Program-made: the position numbers and the translations under genes
NCBI GenBank assembly: GCA_016281675.1
Contig: JAEEJD010000196.1
Span: 1-5,281, forward strand
Length of the DNA: 5,281 nucleotides
Direction of reading: 5' to 3'
DNA from: Lachnospiraceae bacterium
GTDB taxonomy: Bacteria; Bacillota_A; Clostridia; Lachnospirales; Lachnospiraceae
Part shown: one piece after another, positions 1 through 5,281 of the stretch
Numbering within the stretch: position 1 is the stretch's first letter
Layout: each line of letters begins with the position of its first letter
The notes under the pieces: generated by a model
Databases searched by the model: none
What the model was told of the DNA's origin: nothing
The model's input: the letters and a program-made list of their open reading frames with translations, nothing else

Positions 1-701
1 CGTCTCTTGTCGGACGGACCGTCACCGAAATCCATGTTTTCGGGCTTGTAGAGTTCCCCGTTCTTCGTGCCGTAGTTCCTGAGCATAAAGCTGTCCTCTA
101 CACCTTCGAGAGCAATATATACCCCGATGTATTCACCGTTGACGCTTATCTTCGAATAGTTGTAGAGCGAGGCGTCTGCGTCAAGGTATGCGTACATGTC
201 GTAGACAATAGCTTCTTTCATGTTCGTCGCATCGGCGTAATTGTTGTTGAGTACGAGCTTGTCAAGACCGTGGCATGTCTGTCCCGTAACGTATTCGTCA
301 AATTTGATCTTGAAACTGTACCTGTCGGTCGTATCGTCGTTTACGATGTTTGTAAGGGAAGTGTTTCCTTTGGCTCTTATGCCGACGTTATAAAACGTCT
401 CACCGTTAATGACGATATCGCACGGACTGTACTGTTCATTGATCGCGTTGTCGAGAAGCTCCTGCCACTCATCGTCGCTCATGATGATATCGACGGTCAT
501 CACACTGTCGGTATCAAACAGTTCCGATTCGTATTCCTGACCGATCCCGGTGTCGGACGCGGCCTTTGCGATTTTCGCCCCGAGGGCGGTCTTATCAAGT
601 CCCCACAGACCTTTTGCGGCTGCGGATATCAGGAATACTGCCGTAAGTGCGAGAGCGATGAGCGCATATATTATCTTTCCGATATGTTTGTTTTCAGTCA
701 T
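1..701 (-). CDS. CotH kinase-family protein, membrane-anchored, C-terminus beyond the window
   Basis: The visible 233 residues are the N-terminal part; the reading frame runs off the left edge with no stop. The family is the CotH protein kinase-like fold, named after the Bacillus spore coat kinase CotH. Seen here: a short basic N-terminus (MTENKHIGK), a hydrophobic segment at about residues 10-29 that looks like an uncleaved signal anchor, and then CotH hallmarks: VGIRAKGNTSL (106-116), YSFKIKFDEY (128-137), GLDKLVLNNNYAD (145-157), MKEAIVYDMY (161-170), SVNGEYIGVYIALEGVED (186-203) and GELYKPE (215-221). The later catalytic residues lie outside the window, so activity cannot be judged. By the positive-inside rule the CotH domain should face outwards. 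The ATG overlaps the stop of the DUF4956 gene (ATGA, 698-701), with a weak GGTGA nine bases upstream, suggesting translational coupling. Nothing seen indicates a spore coat role; in this gene context a general envelope or extracellular phosphotransferase is more likely, which is inference. Confidence 0.92.
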   Translation of the reverse strand, partial: MTENKHIGKIIYALIALALTAVFLISAAAKGLWGLDKTALGAKIAKAASDTGIGQEYESELFDTDSVMTVDIIMSDDEWQELLDNAINEQYSPCDIVINGETFYNVGIRAKGNTSLTNIVNDDTTDRYSFKIKFDEYVTGQTCHGLDKLVLNNNYADATNMKEAIVYDMYAYLDADASLYNYSKISVNGEYIGVYIALEGVEDSFMLRNYGTKNGELYKPENMDFGDGPSDKR

Positions 702-1369
702 GATATGTATTCACCGCTGTAGCTTACAAGCGTTGCGTTTGATACTCCGTTGATGTTGCTGAGTGTGTTAACGAATGATGTCTCGCTGTCTTTGAGACGC
801 ACCTGTGCGGTAAGCTCTATGCCCGAAGAATTAACGGTCTTGGACTTGACAGCGAACTTCGAGACAGCCGATTTTGCGGCATCGACCGCGCTCTGCTCAG
901 ACGTATCGTCAGCGCAGTTGAGTATGAGAATATACGGTATACCGGGCTGCTTTCTGTTTGCGAATATCATGAGGATGATGCCGATGATCACCGAACCGAC
1001 GAGTGCGAGCGGGATCATCCCGGCGCCTATAACGATGCCGACTGCGATCGACCAGAACAGGAATACGATCTCCATCGGGTCTTTGATCGCCGCACGGAAT
1101 CTTACGATCGACAGCGCACCGACCATACCGAGTGAAAGCACTACGTTTGACGTTACAGCCATTATTACGAGTGTGGTAACAAGACACAGTCCGATCAGCG
1201 TGAGCGAGAAGCCGGAGCTGTACATTATACCCGTGAACGTCTTCTTATACACCCAGAAGATGAACAGACTGATCACCACCGCAAAGACCATACCGATAAG
1301 AAGATCGGTCGCGGTAAATGATTCCACACTTTCCAAAAAACTTGTTTTGAACACATCCGAAAAACTCAT
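698..1369 (-). CDS. DUF4956 integral membrane protein
   Basis: A 223-residue membrane protein, recognised as DUF4956 from the conserved central stretch LSLGMVGALSIVRFRAAIKD (78-97) and its position between VTC and CotH genes. Hydrophobic segments lie at about 22-41, 53-73, 75-89 (weaker), 100-117 and 119-137. A five-segment model with the N-terminus outside puts the basic stretches YKK (41-43), RFRAAIK (90-96) and NRK (138-140) all in the cytoplasm. Residues 145-223 look soluble, and their pattern reads as beta-alpha-beta-beta-alpha-beta, suggestive of a ferredoxin/ACT-like domain (inference from the sequence pattern). The start has a strong site: AGGAGGT then five bases before the ATG. No biochemical function is established for the family as far as I know; the constant linkage to a VTC polymerase suggests it anchors that enzyme or passes its product through the membrane. 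The gene begins 27 bases after the VTC stop and ends inside the CotH start codon. Confidence 0.93.
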   Translation of the reverse strand: MSFSDVFKTSFLESVESFTATDLLIGMVFAVVISLFIFWVYKKTFTGIMYSSGFSLTLIGLCLVTTLVIMAVTSNVVLSLGMVGALSIVRFRAAIKDPMEIVFLFWSIAVGIVIGAGMIPLALVGSVIIGIILMIFANRKQPGIPYILILNCADDTSEQSAVDAAKSAVSKFAVKSKTVNSSGIELTAQVRLKDSETSFVNTLSNINGVSNATLVSYSGEYIS

Positions 1370-1396
1370 TTCCTACCTCCTGTTATCCGGTGTTTG

Positions 1397-2086
1397 TCAG
1401 CCGTATCTGCGGCATGCTTCATATTTGGAAAAACTCTGTTGCAAGATGTTTCCTTCATTGACGATCGTCTTTATGATATCGGGGAGAAAATCATCGTATT
1501 TGATTTCCATGATCATCATCCCCGGATCGTCCGTTGCAAAAACTTCGTGTATCCCTTCGGGAAAATCACATCCCAGGGATGCCGTCTTTATCTTTGAATC
1601 AAAGGTCACCCGGACGTTTCCGGGACCGAATATGTATGGCTCGCGTTGATAGCTCACGAGAACTTTGGGACGAAGCTGTTGCGTTTTCATGTTCGTGTAG
1701 AGCTCTTTTACAAGGGGAGAGGGGTGGTCTCTCATGAAGTCCGTATCGCCCGAAAGTATGTCGCATACCTCGTCTTTGGTGAGGGAACACTCGGCCTTTT
1801 TACACAGACTGTTTATTTTCTGTTTCTTCTCGAGGGTCACATACGTAAGGTCGTCGTTGTAATATCTGATGCGAAACTTCTCGCGCTTTGCCGAGCCCAT
1901 TACCTTTTCCGTGAGTGCTTTGTCGTCGGCGTTGTCGAAGTAGATGCTTCTGATAAGGTAAGTTCCGTCGTCCTTTGCGTGCGGATCCGGCCTGCATACG
2001 GCGCGAAGCCTTCCTCTTATGGAAAGGTACTGAGCGTAACTTATCTCATACTTATTCTCGTGCCTGAAACGTGTTTCGTATCCCAT
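1397..2086 (-). CDS. VTC-domain (polyphosphate polymerase-like) protein
   Basis: A 229-residue stand-alone VTC domain, a triphosphate tunnel metalloenzyme. In yeast Vtc4 this domain makes inorganic polyphosphate from ATP. The tunnel motifs appear in order: RHENKYEIS (8-16), YLIRSIYFDN (43-52), KREKFRIRYY (67-76), TLEKKQK (84-90), LRPKVLVSYQREPY (138-151), VRVTFDSKI (158-166), MIMEIKYDDFLP (191-202) and FSKYEACR (219-226). These supply the expected basic lining, the metal-binding acidic residue (E194) and the late SKY lysine (K221), so the enzyme looks intact. It has no SPX domain and no membrane segment, unlike yeast Vtc4; the next gene, DUF4956, could supply the membrane part. The frame stays open for 45 more codons upstream, to 2221, but the ATG at 2086 is preferred: it has GGAG seven bases upstream, and homology begins at once (the part before it has no family pattern). 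First gene of the leftward operon. Confidence 0.93.
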   Translation of the reverse strand: MGYETRFRHENKYEISYAQYLSIRGRLRAVCRPDPHAKDDGTYLIRSIYFDNADDKALTEKVMGSAKREKFRIRYYNDDLTYVTLEKKQKINSLCKKAECSLTKDEVCDILSGDTDFMRDHPSPLVKELYTNMKTQQLRPKVLVSYQREPYIFGPGNVRVTFDSKIKTASLGCDFPEGIHEVFATDDPGMMIMEIKYDDFLPDIIKTIVNEGNILQQSFSKYEACRRYG

Positions 2087-2324
2087 GTGAATTCTCCGTG
2101 TGAATGTTTTGAAATGAACCTGAATCAACGTGTTTGATTTTATGGGATGATTGTGACTGAATTGTGTTCTTAAAATGGAAAAAATATGAAATGTTTTGCT
2201 TGACGGGTGGTGAAACTGCATCTAAGATATTAGTGAATCTGATTTGCGTACATATCATTTACAGCCTGTTTTCGGGCATTTTCCCGCATGGTTTGTTTAT
2301 TGTGAAGTTTTTTGAATTTAGTTG
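2087..2324. other. Divergent intergenic region, VTC operon side
   Basis: This stretch holds the untranslated leader and presumably the promoter of the leftward VTC operon, but no convincing minus-strand -35/-10 pair could be picked out; TAATAT on the minus strand at about 2226-2231 is the best -10-like element and lacks a good -35. A perfect 6-base inverted repeat, AATCAA/TTGATT with a 5-base spacer (2123-2139), lies in the VTC leader. On the plus strand TTGACG (2200-2205), 17 bases, TAAGAT (2223-2228) is a possible extra upstream promoter for recA, weaker than the one at 2325. A 4-base hairpin at 2273-2286 has no U-tract. No small gene was found. Confidence 0.4.
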
Positions 2325-2353
2325 TTGACAAAATCGAACAAATGTTTTATGCT
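2325..2353 (+). promoter_or_regulatory. recA promoter (sigma-A type)
   Basis: A consensus -35 TTGACA (2325-2330) is followed after exactly 17 bases by TATGCT (2348-2353), a 4-of-6 match to the -10 box. Transcription should start near 2360, giving recA a leader of about 55 bases. The spacer between the two boxes is largely occupied by a LexA-type operator, as expected for an SOS-controlled recA. Confidence 0.8.
2335..2348. promoter_or_regulatory. LexA operator 1 (SOS box) in the recA promoter
   Basis: CGAACAAATGTTTT matches the Gram-positive LexA/DinR consensus CGAACRNRYGTTYG at 13 of 14 positions, failing only at the last base. It lies between the -35 and -10 elements, so bound LexA would block RNA polymerase. 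Activated RecA stimulates LexA self-cleavage, which closes the usual SOS feedback loop. Confidence 0.85.
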
Positions 2354-2360
2354 CGTATAC

Positions 2361-2374
2361 AGAACAGATGTTCT
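2361..2374. promoter_or_regulatory. LexA operator 2 in the recA leader
   Basis: AGAACAGATGTTCT keeps the core GAAC-N4-GTTC of the LexA box and fits the Gram-positive consensus at 12 of 14 positions, lacking only the outer C and G. Its centre is 26 bases from that of the first box, and it begins right at or just after the predicted transcription start. Two boxes could give tighter repression than one; that is inference. Confidence 0.7.
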
Positions 2375-2414
2375 TGTATAGGGCGAGTGAATAATTGGTA
2401 AAGGAGAATGATAT

Positions 2415-3479
2415 ATGGAACGCGAAGATAAGTTAAAGGCACTTGATGCGGCACTGGCACAGATCGAGAGACAGTTCGGCAAAGGATCCGTGATGAAGCT
2501 GGGAGATTCCGGCACACAGATGAATGTCGAGACGATCCCGACAGGGTCGCTCAGTCTTGATATAGCTCTCGGGCTCGGTGGAATTCCGAAGGGAAGGATA
2601 GTTGAGATATACGGTCCCGAGTCGAGCGGTAAGACAACGGTTACTCTCCACATGATTGCGGAGGTACAGAAAAGGGGCGGTATCGCGGGATTCATAGATG
2701 CGGAGCATGCACTTGATCCCGTATATGCGAGAAATATCGGAGTCGATATCGATAACCTTTATATCTCACAGCCGGATAACGGCGAACAGGCACTTGAGAT
2801 CACCGAGACGATGGTCAGATCAGGTGCTATAGATATAGTAGTTGTTGACTCGGTTGCGGCTCTTGTTCCGAAGGCCGAGATCGACGGCGAGATGGGTGAT
2901 TCCCATGTGGGTCTTCAGGCACGACTGATGTCGCAGGCTCTCAGAAAGCTTACGGCAGTCATCAGCAAGTCAAATTGTACCGTTATATTCATTAACCAGC
3001 TTCGTGAGAAGGTCGGAGTCATGTTCGGCAATCCCGAGACAACGACAGGCGGAAGAGCGTTGAAGTTCTATTCGTCGGTGCGACTTGACGTACGCCGTAT
3101 AGAATCATTGAAGCAGGCCGGTGAAGTTATCGGTAACAGAACAAGAGTGAAGGTTGTCAAGAACAAGATCGCTCCTCCGTTCAAGGAAGCCGAATTTGAT
3201 ATTATGTTCGGTAAGGGTATTTCAAGAGAAGGAGATCTTCTGGATCTTGCCGCTAATGCCAACATCATCGCCAAGACAGGTGCATGGTACGCATATAAGG
3301 GTAACAAGATCGGTCAGGGCAGAGAGAATGCCAAGCAGTATCTTTTGGAGAATCCCGATGTATATGAAGAGGTAGAGAAGATCGTAAGGGATCATTACTT
3401 TGCGGCAGCAGAAGAGCAGAGTGCAGAAAGCGCTCCGGCTAAGGGTGCGGCTTCCAAAGCATCAGATAAGGAAGAATGA
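2415..3479 (+). CDS. recA: Recombinase RecA
   Basis: RecA is the ATP-dependent DNA strand-exchange protein of homologous recombination and the co-protease that triggers LexA cleavage. The 354 residues equal the family's normal length. Seen: Walker [10 protein letters not shown] (67-75), [10 protein letters not shown] (93-102) with the catalytic glutamate E97, Walker B IVVVD (141-145), loop L1 around [14 protein letters not shown] (155-168), and [20 protein letters not shown] (192-211) covering the sensor glutamine Q195 and DNA-binding loop L2. The C-terminal tail (about 330-354) is rich in Ala, Glu and Lys and ends in KEE, like the acidic regulatory tails of other RecA proteins. No intein or intron interrupts it. 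AAGGAG lies eight bases before the ATG. Expression should be SOS-controlled through the two LexA boxes upstream. recX follows after three bases, so the two are probably cotranscribed. Confidence 0.99.
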   Translation: MEREDKLKALDAALAQIERQFGKGSVMKLGDSGTQMNVETIPTGSLSLDIALGLGGIPKGRIVEIYGPESSGKTTVTLHMIAEVQKRGGIAGFIDAEHALDPVYARNIGVDIDNLYISQPDNGEQALEITETMVRSGAIDIVVVDSVAALVPKAEIDGEMGDSHVGLQARLMSQALRKLTAVISKSNCTVIFINQLREKVGVMFGNPETTTGGRALKFYSSVRLDVRRIESLKQAGEVIGNRTRVKVVKNKIAPPFKEAEFDIMFGKGISREGDLLDLAANANIIAKTGAWYAYKGNKIGQGRENAKQYLLENPDVYEEVEKIVRDHYFAAAEEQSAESAPAKGAASKASDKEE

Positions 3480-3482
3480 TAA

Positions 3483-4127
3483 ATGGAAATGACCTTAACG
3501 GGTATCAGGCCTCTCCCCAAGAGTAGCAGTAGAAATGCCATTTATCTTAATGACGAGTTCGCCTTTGTCCTGTACAAGGGCGAACTTGCTTCATATGGAC
3601 TTGAAGAAGGAATGACGGTTGATGACGCTCTGTATTCCCGTATTATGGAGGAGACCGTATTTCCGCGCGCAAGAAAGCGCGGTATGAACCTTCTTAAAAC
3701 AATGGACCGTACCGAAGCCGATGTCAGACGCAAGCTGACGGAGGGTGGTTATCCGGAAGAGGCATGCGACAATGCCATTGAATATCTCAGATCATATCAT
3801 TATCTTGATGATGACAGATATGCGTCCGAATATGTCAGGTGCAAGTCATCATCGATGAGCCGCCGACAGATCACGGCCAAGCTTATCGAAAAGGGCGTAT
3901 CCAAGGATAAGATTGAACGCGCATTTTCTTTATACGATGAAGAAAACGGAACCGACGGAGATGAAGCGGAGTCGGAGCTTATACGCAGGCTTATCGCCAA
4001 GAGGTGTCCTGCCGGAGTGGATTCACTTGACTATGATGGAGTGCAGAAACTACGTGCATATTTATACGGCAAGGGATTTTCTGTCGGAAAAATTGATGCC
4101 TGTCTAAAGGAATTGCGGTTTACATAA
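3483..4127 (+). CDS. recX: RecA regulatory protein RecX
   Basis: RecX binds RecA filaments and tunes (usually inhibits) their growth and activity. The 214 residues contain the expected three-helix repeats: about 62-102 (ARKRGMNLLKTMDRTEADVR, beginning at A63), 108-150 with the hallmark LDDDRYASEYV (108-118), and a more divergent third repeat at about 160-212. The N-terminal 60 residues form the short beta-rich leader common in Firmicute RecX proteins. The ATG at 3483 is preferred over the one at 3489, because AAGGAAG inside the last codons of recA sits eight bases before it; translation is probably coupled to recA. The position directly behind recA supports the call, and it makes RecX part of the same SOS-induced message. 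A weak hairpin terminator follows 62 bases downstream. Confidence 0.95.
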   Translation: MEMTLTGIRPLPKSSSRNAIYLNDEFAFVLYKGELASYGLEEGMTVDDALYSRIMEETVFPRARKRGMNLLKTMDRTEADVRRKLTEGGYPEEACDNAIEYLRSYHYLDDDRYASEYVRCKSSSMSRRQITAKLIEKGVSKDKIERAFSLYDEENGTDGDEAESELIRRLIAKRCPAGVDSLDYDGVQKLRAYLYGKGFSVGKIDACLKELRFT

Positions 4128-4188
4128 CATATCTGCAATACACCCCTAATATACAAGATGTAGATGTGCGATTATCGCTAACCACAAC

Positions 4189-4218
4189 AGAAAGCGGTTG
4201 CTCAATCAATGCTTTTTT
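4189..4218 (+). terminator. Probable weak intrinsic terminator after recX
   Basis: The left arm AAAGCGGTTG (4191-4200) pairs with CAATGCTTT (4207-4215) across a 6-base loop, with one bulged G and one G-U pair. Two further outer pairs are possible, and the T-run extends to 4218. The helix is imperfect and the T-run short, so some readthrough into the next gene is likely. Confidence 0.5.
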
Positions 4219-4244
4219 GATGTTGACATAAGATGAAAAAATGC

Positions 4245-4273
4245 TTTACATAACGAGTTTACGGCTATATAAT
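4245..4273 (+). promoter_or_regulatory. Strong promoter of the repeat-protein gene
   Basis: TTTACA (4245-4250), a 17-base spacer and a perfect TATAAT (4268-4273) form a near-ideal sigma-A promoter; transcription should start near 4280, giving a leader of about 60 bases that ends in AAAGGAG ten bases before the ATG. A second -35-like TTGACA (4223-4228) lies 22 bases upstream and shares the extended motif TTNACATAA, but with a 17-base spacer it faces no good -10. Confidence 0.8.
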
Positions 4274-4341
4274 ATAACATGTGATTTTTCATTATAATCA
4301 ATATTACAAAATGAAAAGGTAGTGAAAGGAGTTCGTTTATT

Positions 4342-5079
4342 ATGAAAGAAACAAAGATCATGAAGCTTATTGCAGGTATTGCAACACTTGCAGCAGCAGC
4401 ATTCGTAGCTGTTGTTCCCGTTAAGGCAGATGCTATTTCAGATGCTACAGCATCATTCGAGAGAGAAAAGGCTTACCTTCAGTCAGTTAACCCTTCTCTT
4501 ATCCCTGCAGCAGAAGCAGATTTCGCTAAGGAGATCGCTTGGCTTACATCTATCAAGGAAGCTACTGTAGCAGCAGCAGAGGCTATGGATGCACAGGTTA
4601 GCGCTGATTTCGCAAGAGGCGTTGCTTATCTTGATTCTATCGAGGCTTCAACAGCAGCAGCAGCTAAGGCCAGAGACGCAGAAGCAGTTTCCGGTCTTCA
4701 GAGAGGCGCTGCATATCTTAACGATATCAACCAGAGAACTATAGCAGCTCAGAACGCCAGAAACGCAGCTATCGCAGCAGCAGCTCAGAAGGAGATCGCT
4801 TACCTCAACTCAGTTAATCCTTCACTTGTTCCCGCAGCTCAGGCTGACCTTGACAAGGAGATGGCTTGGATGGCTAGCATCGATGCAAGAACTGTTGCTT
4901 CAGCAGCAGCAAGAGATGCAGCAGCTGCAGCAGGTGCTCAGGGTGGTCTTTGGTACCTCAATTACATAAACGAGAAGACAGCAGCTTCATGGCCGGCACT
5001 TAAGGCTCAGGGCGCAAGCGGATTCGAGAGAGGATACGCTTATCTTCAGTCTATCCATGCTACCATTGGTGCAAAATAA
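4342..5079 (+). CDS. Secreted alanine-rich repeat protein of unknown function
   Basis: No known family was recognised in these 245 residues. Residues 1-31 form a signal peptide: basic MKETKIMK, a hydrophobic core to V27, and cleavage probably after A29 or after ADA (29-31). The rest is almost entirely repeats, each starting with an aromatic or hydrophobic residue and containing (K/R)E/G-x-A-(Y/W)-L-x-S-I/V. Units are 39-60, 61-89, 90-118, 119-147, 148-169, 170-198, 199-227 and 228-245, the last cut short. There is no cysteine, no lipobox, no sortase motif and no C-terminal membrane segment, so it is probably released or held non-covalently at the surface. Composition predicts long alpha-helices. 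Alanine codons are GCA/GCT with hardly any GCC and no GCG, and arginine is AGA throughout, unlike the GCG- and CGT-using neighbours; with a near-consensus promoter and its own strong terminator this suggests high expression. It could be a surface, adhesion or ligand-binding protein, but nothing here decides. Confidence 0.9.
   Translation: MKETKIMKLIAGIATLAAAAFVAVVPVKADAISDATASFEREKAYLQSVNPSLIPAAEADFAKEIAWLTSIKEATVAAAEAMDAQVSADFARGVAYLDSIEASTAAAAKARDAEAVSGLQRGAAYLNDINQRTIAAQNARNAAIAAAAQKEIAYLNSVNPSLVPAAQADLDKEMAWMASIDARTVASAAARDAAAAAGAQGGLWYLNYINEKTAASWPALKAQGASGFERGYAYLQSIHATIGAK
4456..5076 (+). repeat. Two-copy 109-residue superrepeat within the secreted protein
   Basis: Residues 39-147 and 148-245 align as two copies of one block built of a 22-residue unit and three 29-residue units; the second copy is shortened in its last unit. 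The 22-residue units alone carry VNPSLIPAA / VNPSLVPAA, and the following units alone carry Trp in place of Tyr (EIAWL / EMAWM). This points to duplication of a four-unit block after the units had already diverged. At DNA level the copies are similar but not identical, so the duplication is not very recent. Confidence 0.85.
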
Positions 5080-5112
5080 ATCGATATATAATTCAGTGAT
5101 TATATGATCATT

Positions 5113-5148
5113 AAGACAGGAAGACCCAAGGTCTTTCTGTCTTTTTTT
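5113..5148 (+). terminator. Strong intrinsic terminator after the repeat-protein gene
   Basis: AAGACAGGAAGACC (5113-5126) pairs over all 14 bases with GGTCTTTCTGTCTT (5130-5143), with one G-U pair and a 3-base loop, followed by a run of Ts to 5148. It lies 33 bases past the stop codon. On the minus strand there is no T-run after the helix, so it acts mainly on the plus strand. Confidence 0.92.
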
Positions 5149-5163
5149 ATGTCACATATCCGC

Positions 5164-5192
5164 TTGACATAACTTGGCCGAGCGTATATCAT
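5164..5192 (+). promoter_or_regulatory. Promoter of the gene at the right edge
   Basis: A consensus TTGACA (5164-5169) is followed after 17 bases by TATCAT (5187-5192), five of six to the -10 box. Transcription should begin near 5199, giving a leader of about 70 bases. Inverted repeats lie in that leader: AATAAT/ATTATT (5193-5209) overlapping the start region, TTGTAT/ATACAA (5200-5227), and the palindrome TACATGTA (5215-5222). Confidence 0.75.
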
Positions 5193-5269
5193 AATAATGT
5201 TGTATTATTGCAAGTACATGTATACAATATAAATTTTTGTACTATGACAATTTTATAAGGAGGTAAACC

Positions 5270-5281
5270 GTGCCGGATTTA
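5270..5281 (+). CDS. Start of a gene continuing beyond the window, product unknown
   Basis: Only four codons are present: GTG CCG GAT TTA (M-P-D-L). The call rests on a near-perfect ribosome binding site, AAGGAGGT (5257-5264), with six bases between its GGAGG core and the GTG, and on the good promoter at 5164-5192. The nearby ATG at 5244 meets a stop after three codons and can be ruled out. The product cannot be guessed. Confidence 0.65.

Noticed and set aside
750..1649. Long plus-strand open frame of 299 codons
   Set aside because: It runs antisense across the DUF4956 and VTC genes, whose minus-strand products match known families; it has no ribosome binding site and no recognisable domains.
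2087..2221. N-terminal extension of the VTC protein by 45 codons
   Set aside because: The extra residues show no family pattern, and the extension covers the likely leader; the internal ATG at 2086 has GGAG seven bases upstream and starts right at the first VTC motif.
2200..2228. TTGACG-N17-TAAGAT as the main recA promoter
   Set aside because: Its -35 is weaker than that at 2325, it matches the -10 box at only four of six positions, and it lies about 190 bases upstream without a nearby LexA box; kept only as a possible minor promoter.
2273..2286. CGGG/CCCG hairpin upstream of recA as a terminator
   Set aside because: The stem has only four pairs, with no T-run on either strand.
4168..4178. 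GCGATTATCGC palindrome after recX as a terminator
   Set aside because: There is no room for a loop and no T-run; at most a protein-binding site.
4456..5076. Repeated DNA as a CRISPR array or transposable element
   Set aside because: The repeats are degenerate and keep frame in a single open gene; there are no identical repeats with unique spacers and no terminal inverted repeats.

Overview
The window looks like a chromosomal piece from a Gram-positive anaerobe of the class Clostridia, most likely a Lachnospiraceae-type organism. This is inferred from strong AGGAGG-type ribosome binding sites, the Gram-positive form of the LexA operator in front of recA, the recA-recX pair, and a VTC/DUF4956/CotH gene trio typical of that group. 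No species can be named from the sequence alone.

Layout. Positions 1-2086 carry three minus-strand genes read leftwards as one operon: a VTC-domain polyphosphate polymerase-like enzyme (2086-1397), a DUF4956 integral membrane protein (1369-698) and a CotH kinase-family protein (701 to beyond position 1). The last two overlap by four bases in an ATGA junction. A 328-base divergent intergenic region (2087-2414) holds the recA promoter, with one near-consensus LexA box between its -35 and -10 elements and a second, nearly as good, just past the predicted start site. recA (2415-3479) and recX (3483-4127) follow on the plus strand, three bases apart. A weak hairpin terminator (4189-4218) and a strong promoter (TTTACA-N17-TATAAT) then separate recX from a single-gene unit (4342-5079). 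That gene encodes a secreted, cysteine-free, alanine-rich repeat protein of unknown function, closed by a very good intrinsic terminator (5113-5148). At the right edge a further promoter and ribosome binding site lead into a GTG-started gene of which only four codons are present.

How the genes work together. RecA and RecX form the usual recombinase/modulator pair, damage-inducible through LexA. The VTC/DUF4956/CotH genes probably form one envelope-associated system: a cytoplasmic tunnel enzyme making a phosphate polymer, a membrane partner that could anchor it or conduct the product, and a membrane-anchored kinase-like protein whose main domain should lie outside the cell. That division of labour is inference. 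The least explained gene is the repeat protein: eight related units arranged as two copies of a 22+29+29+29-residue block, with codon use and signals that suggest abundant secretion.
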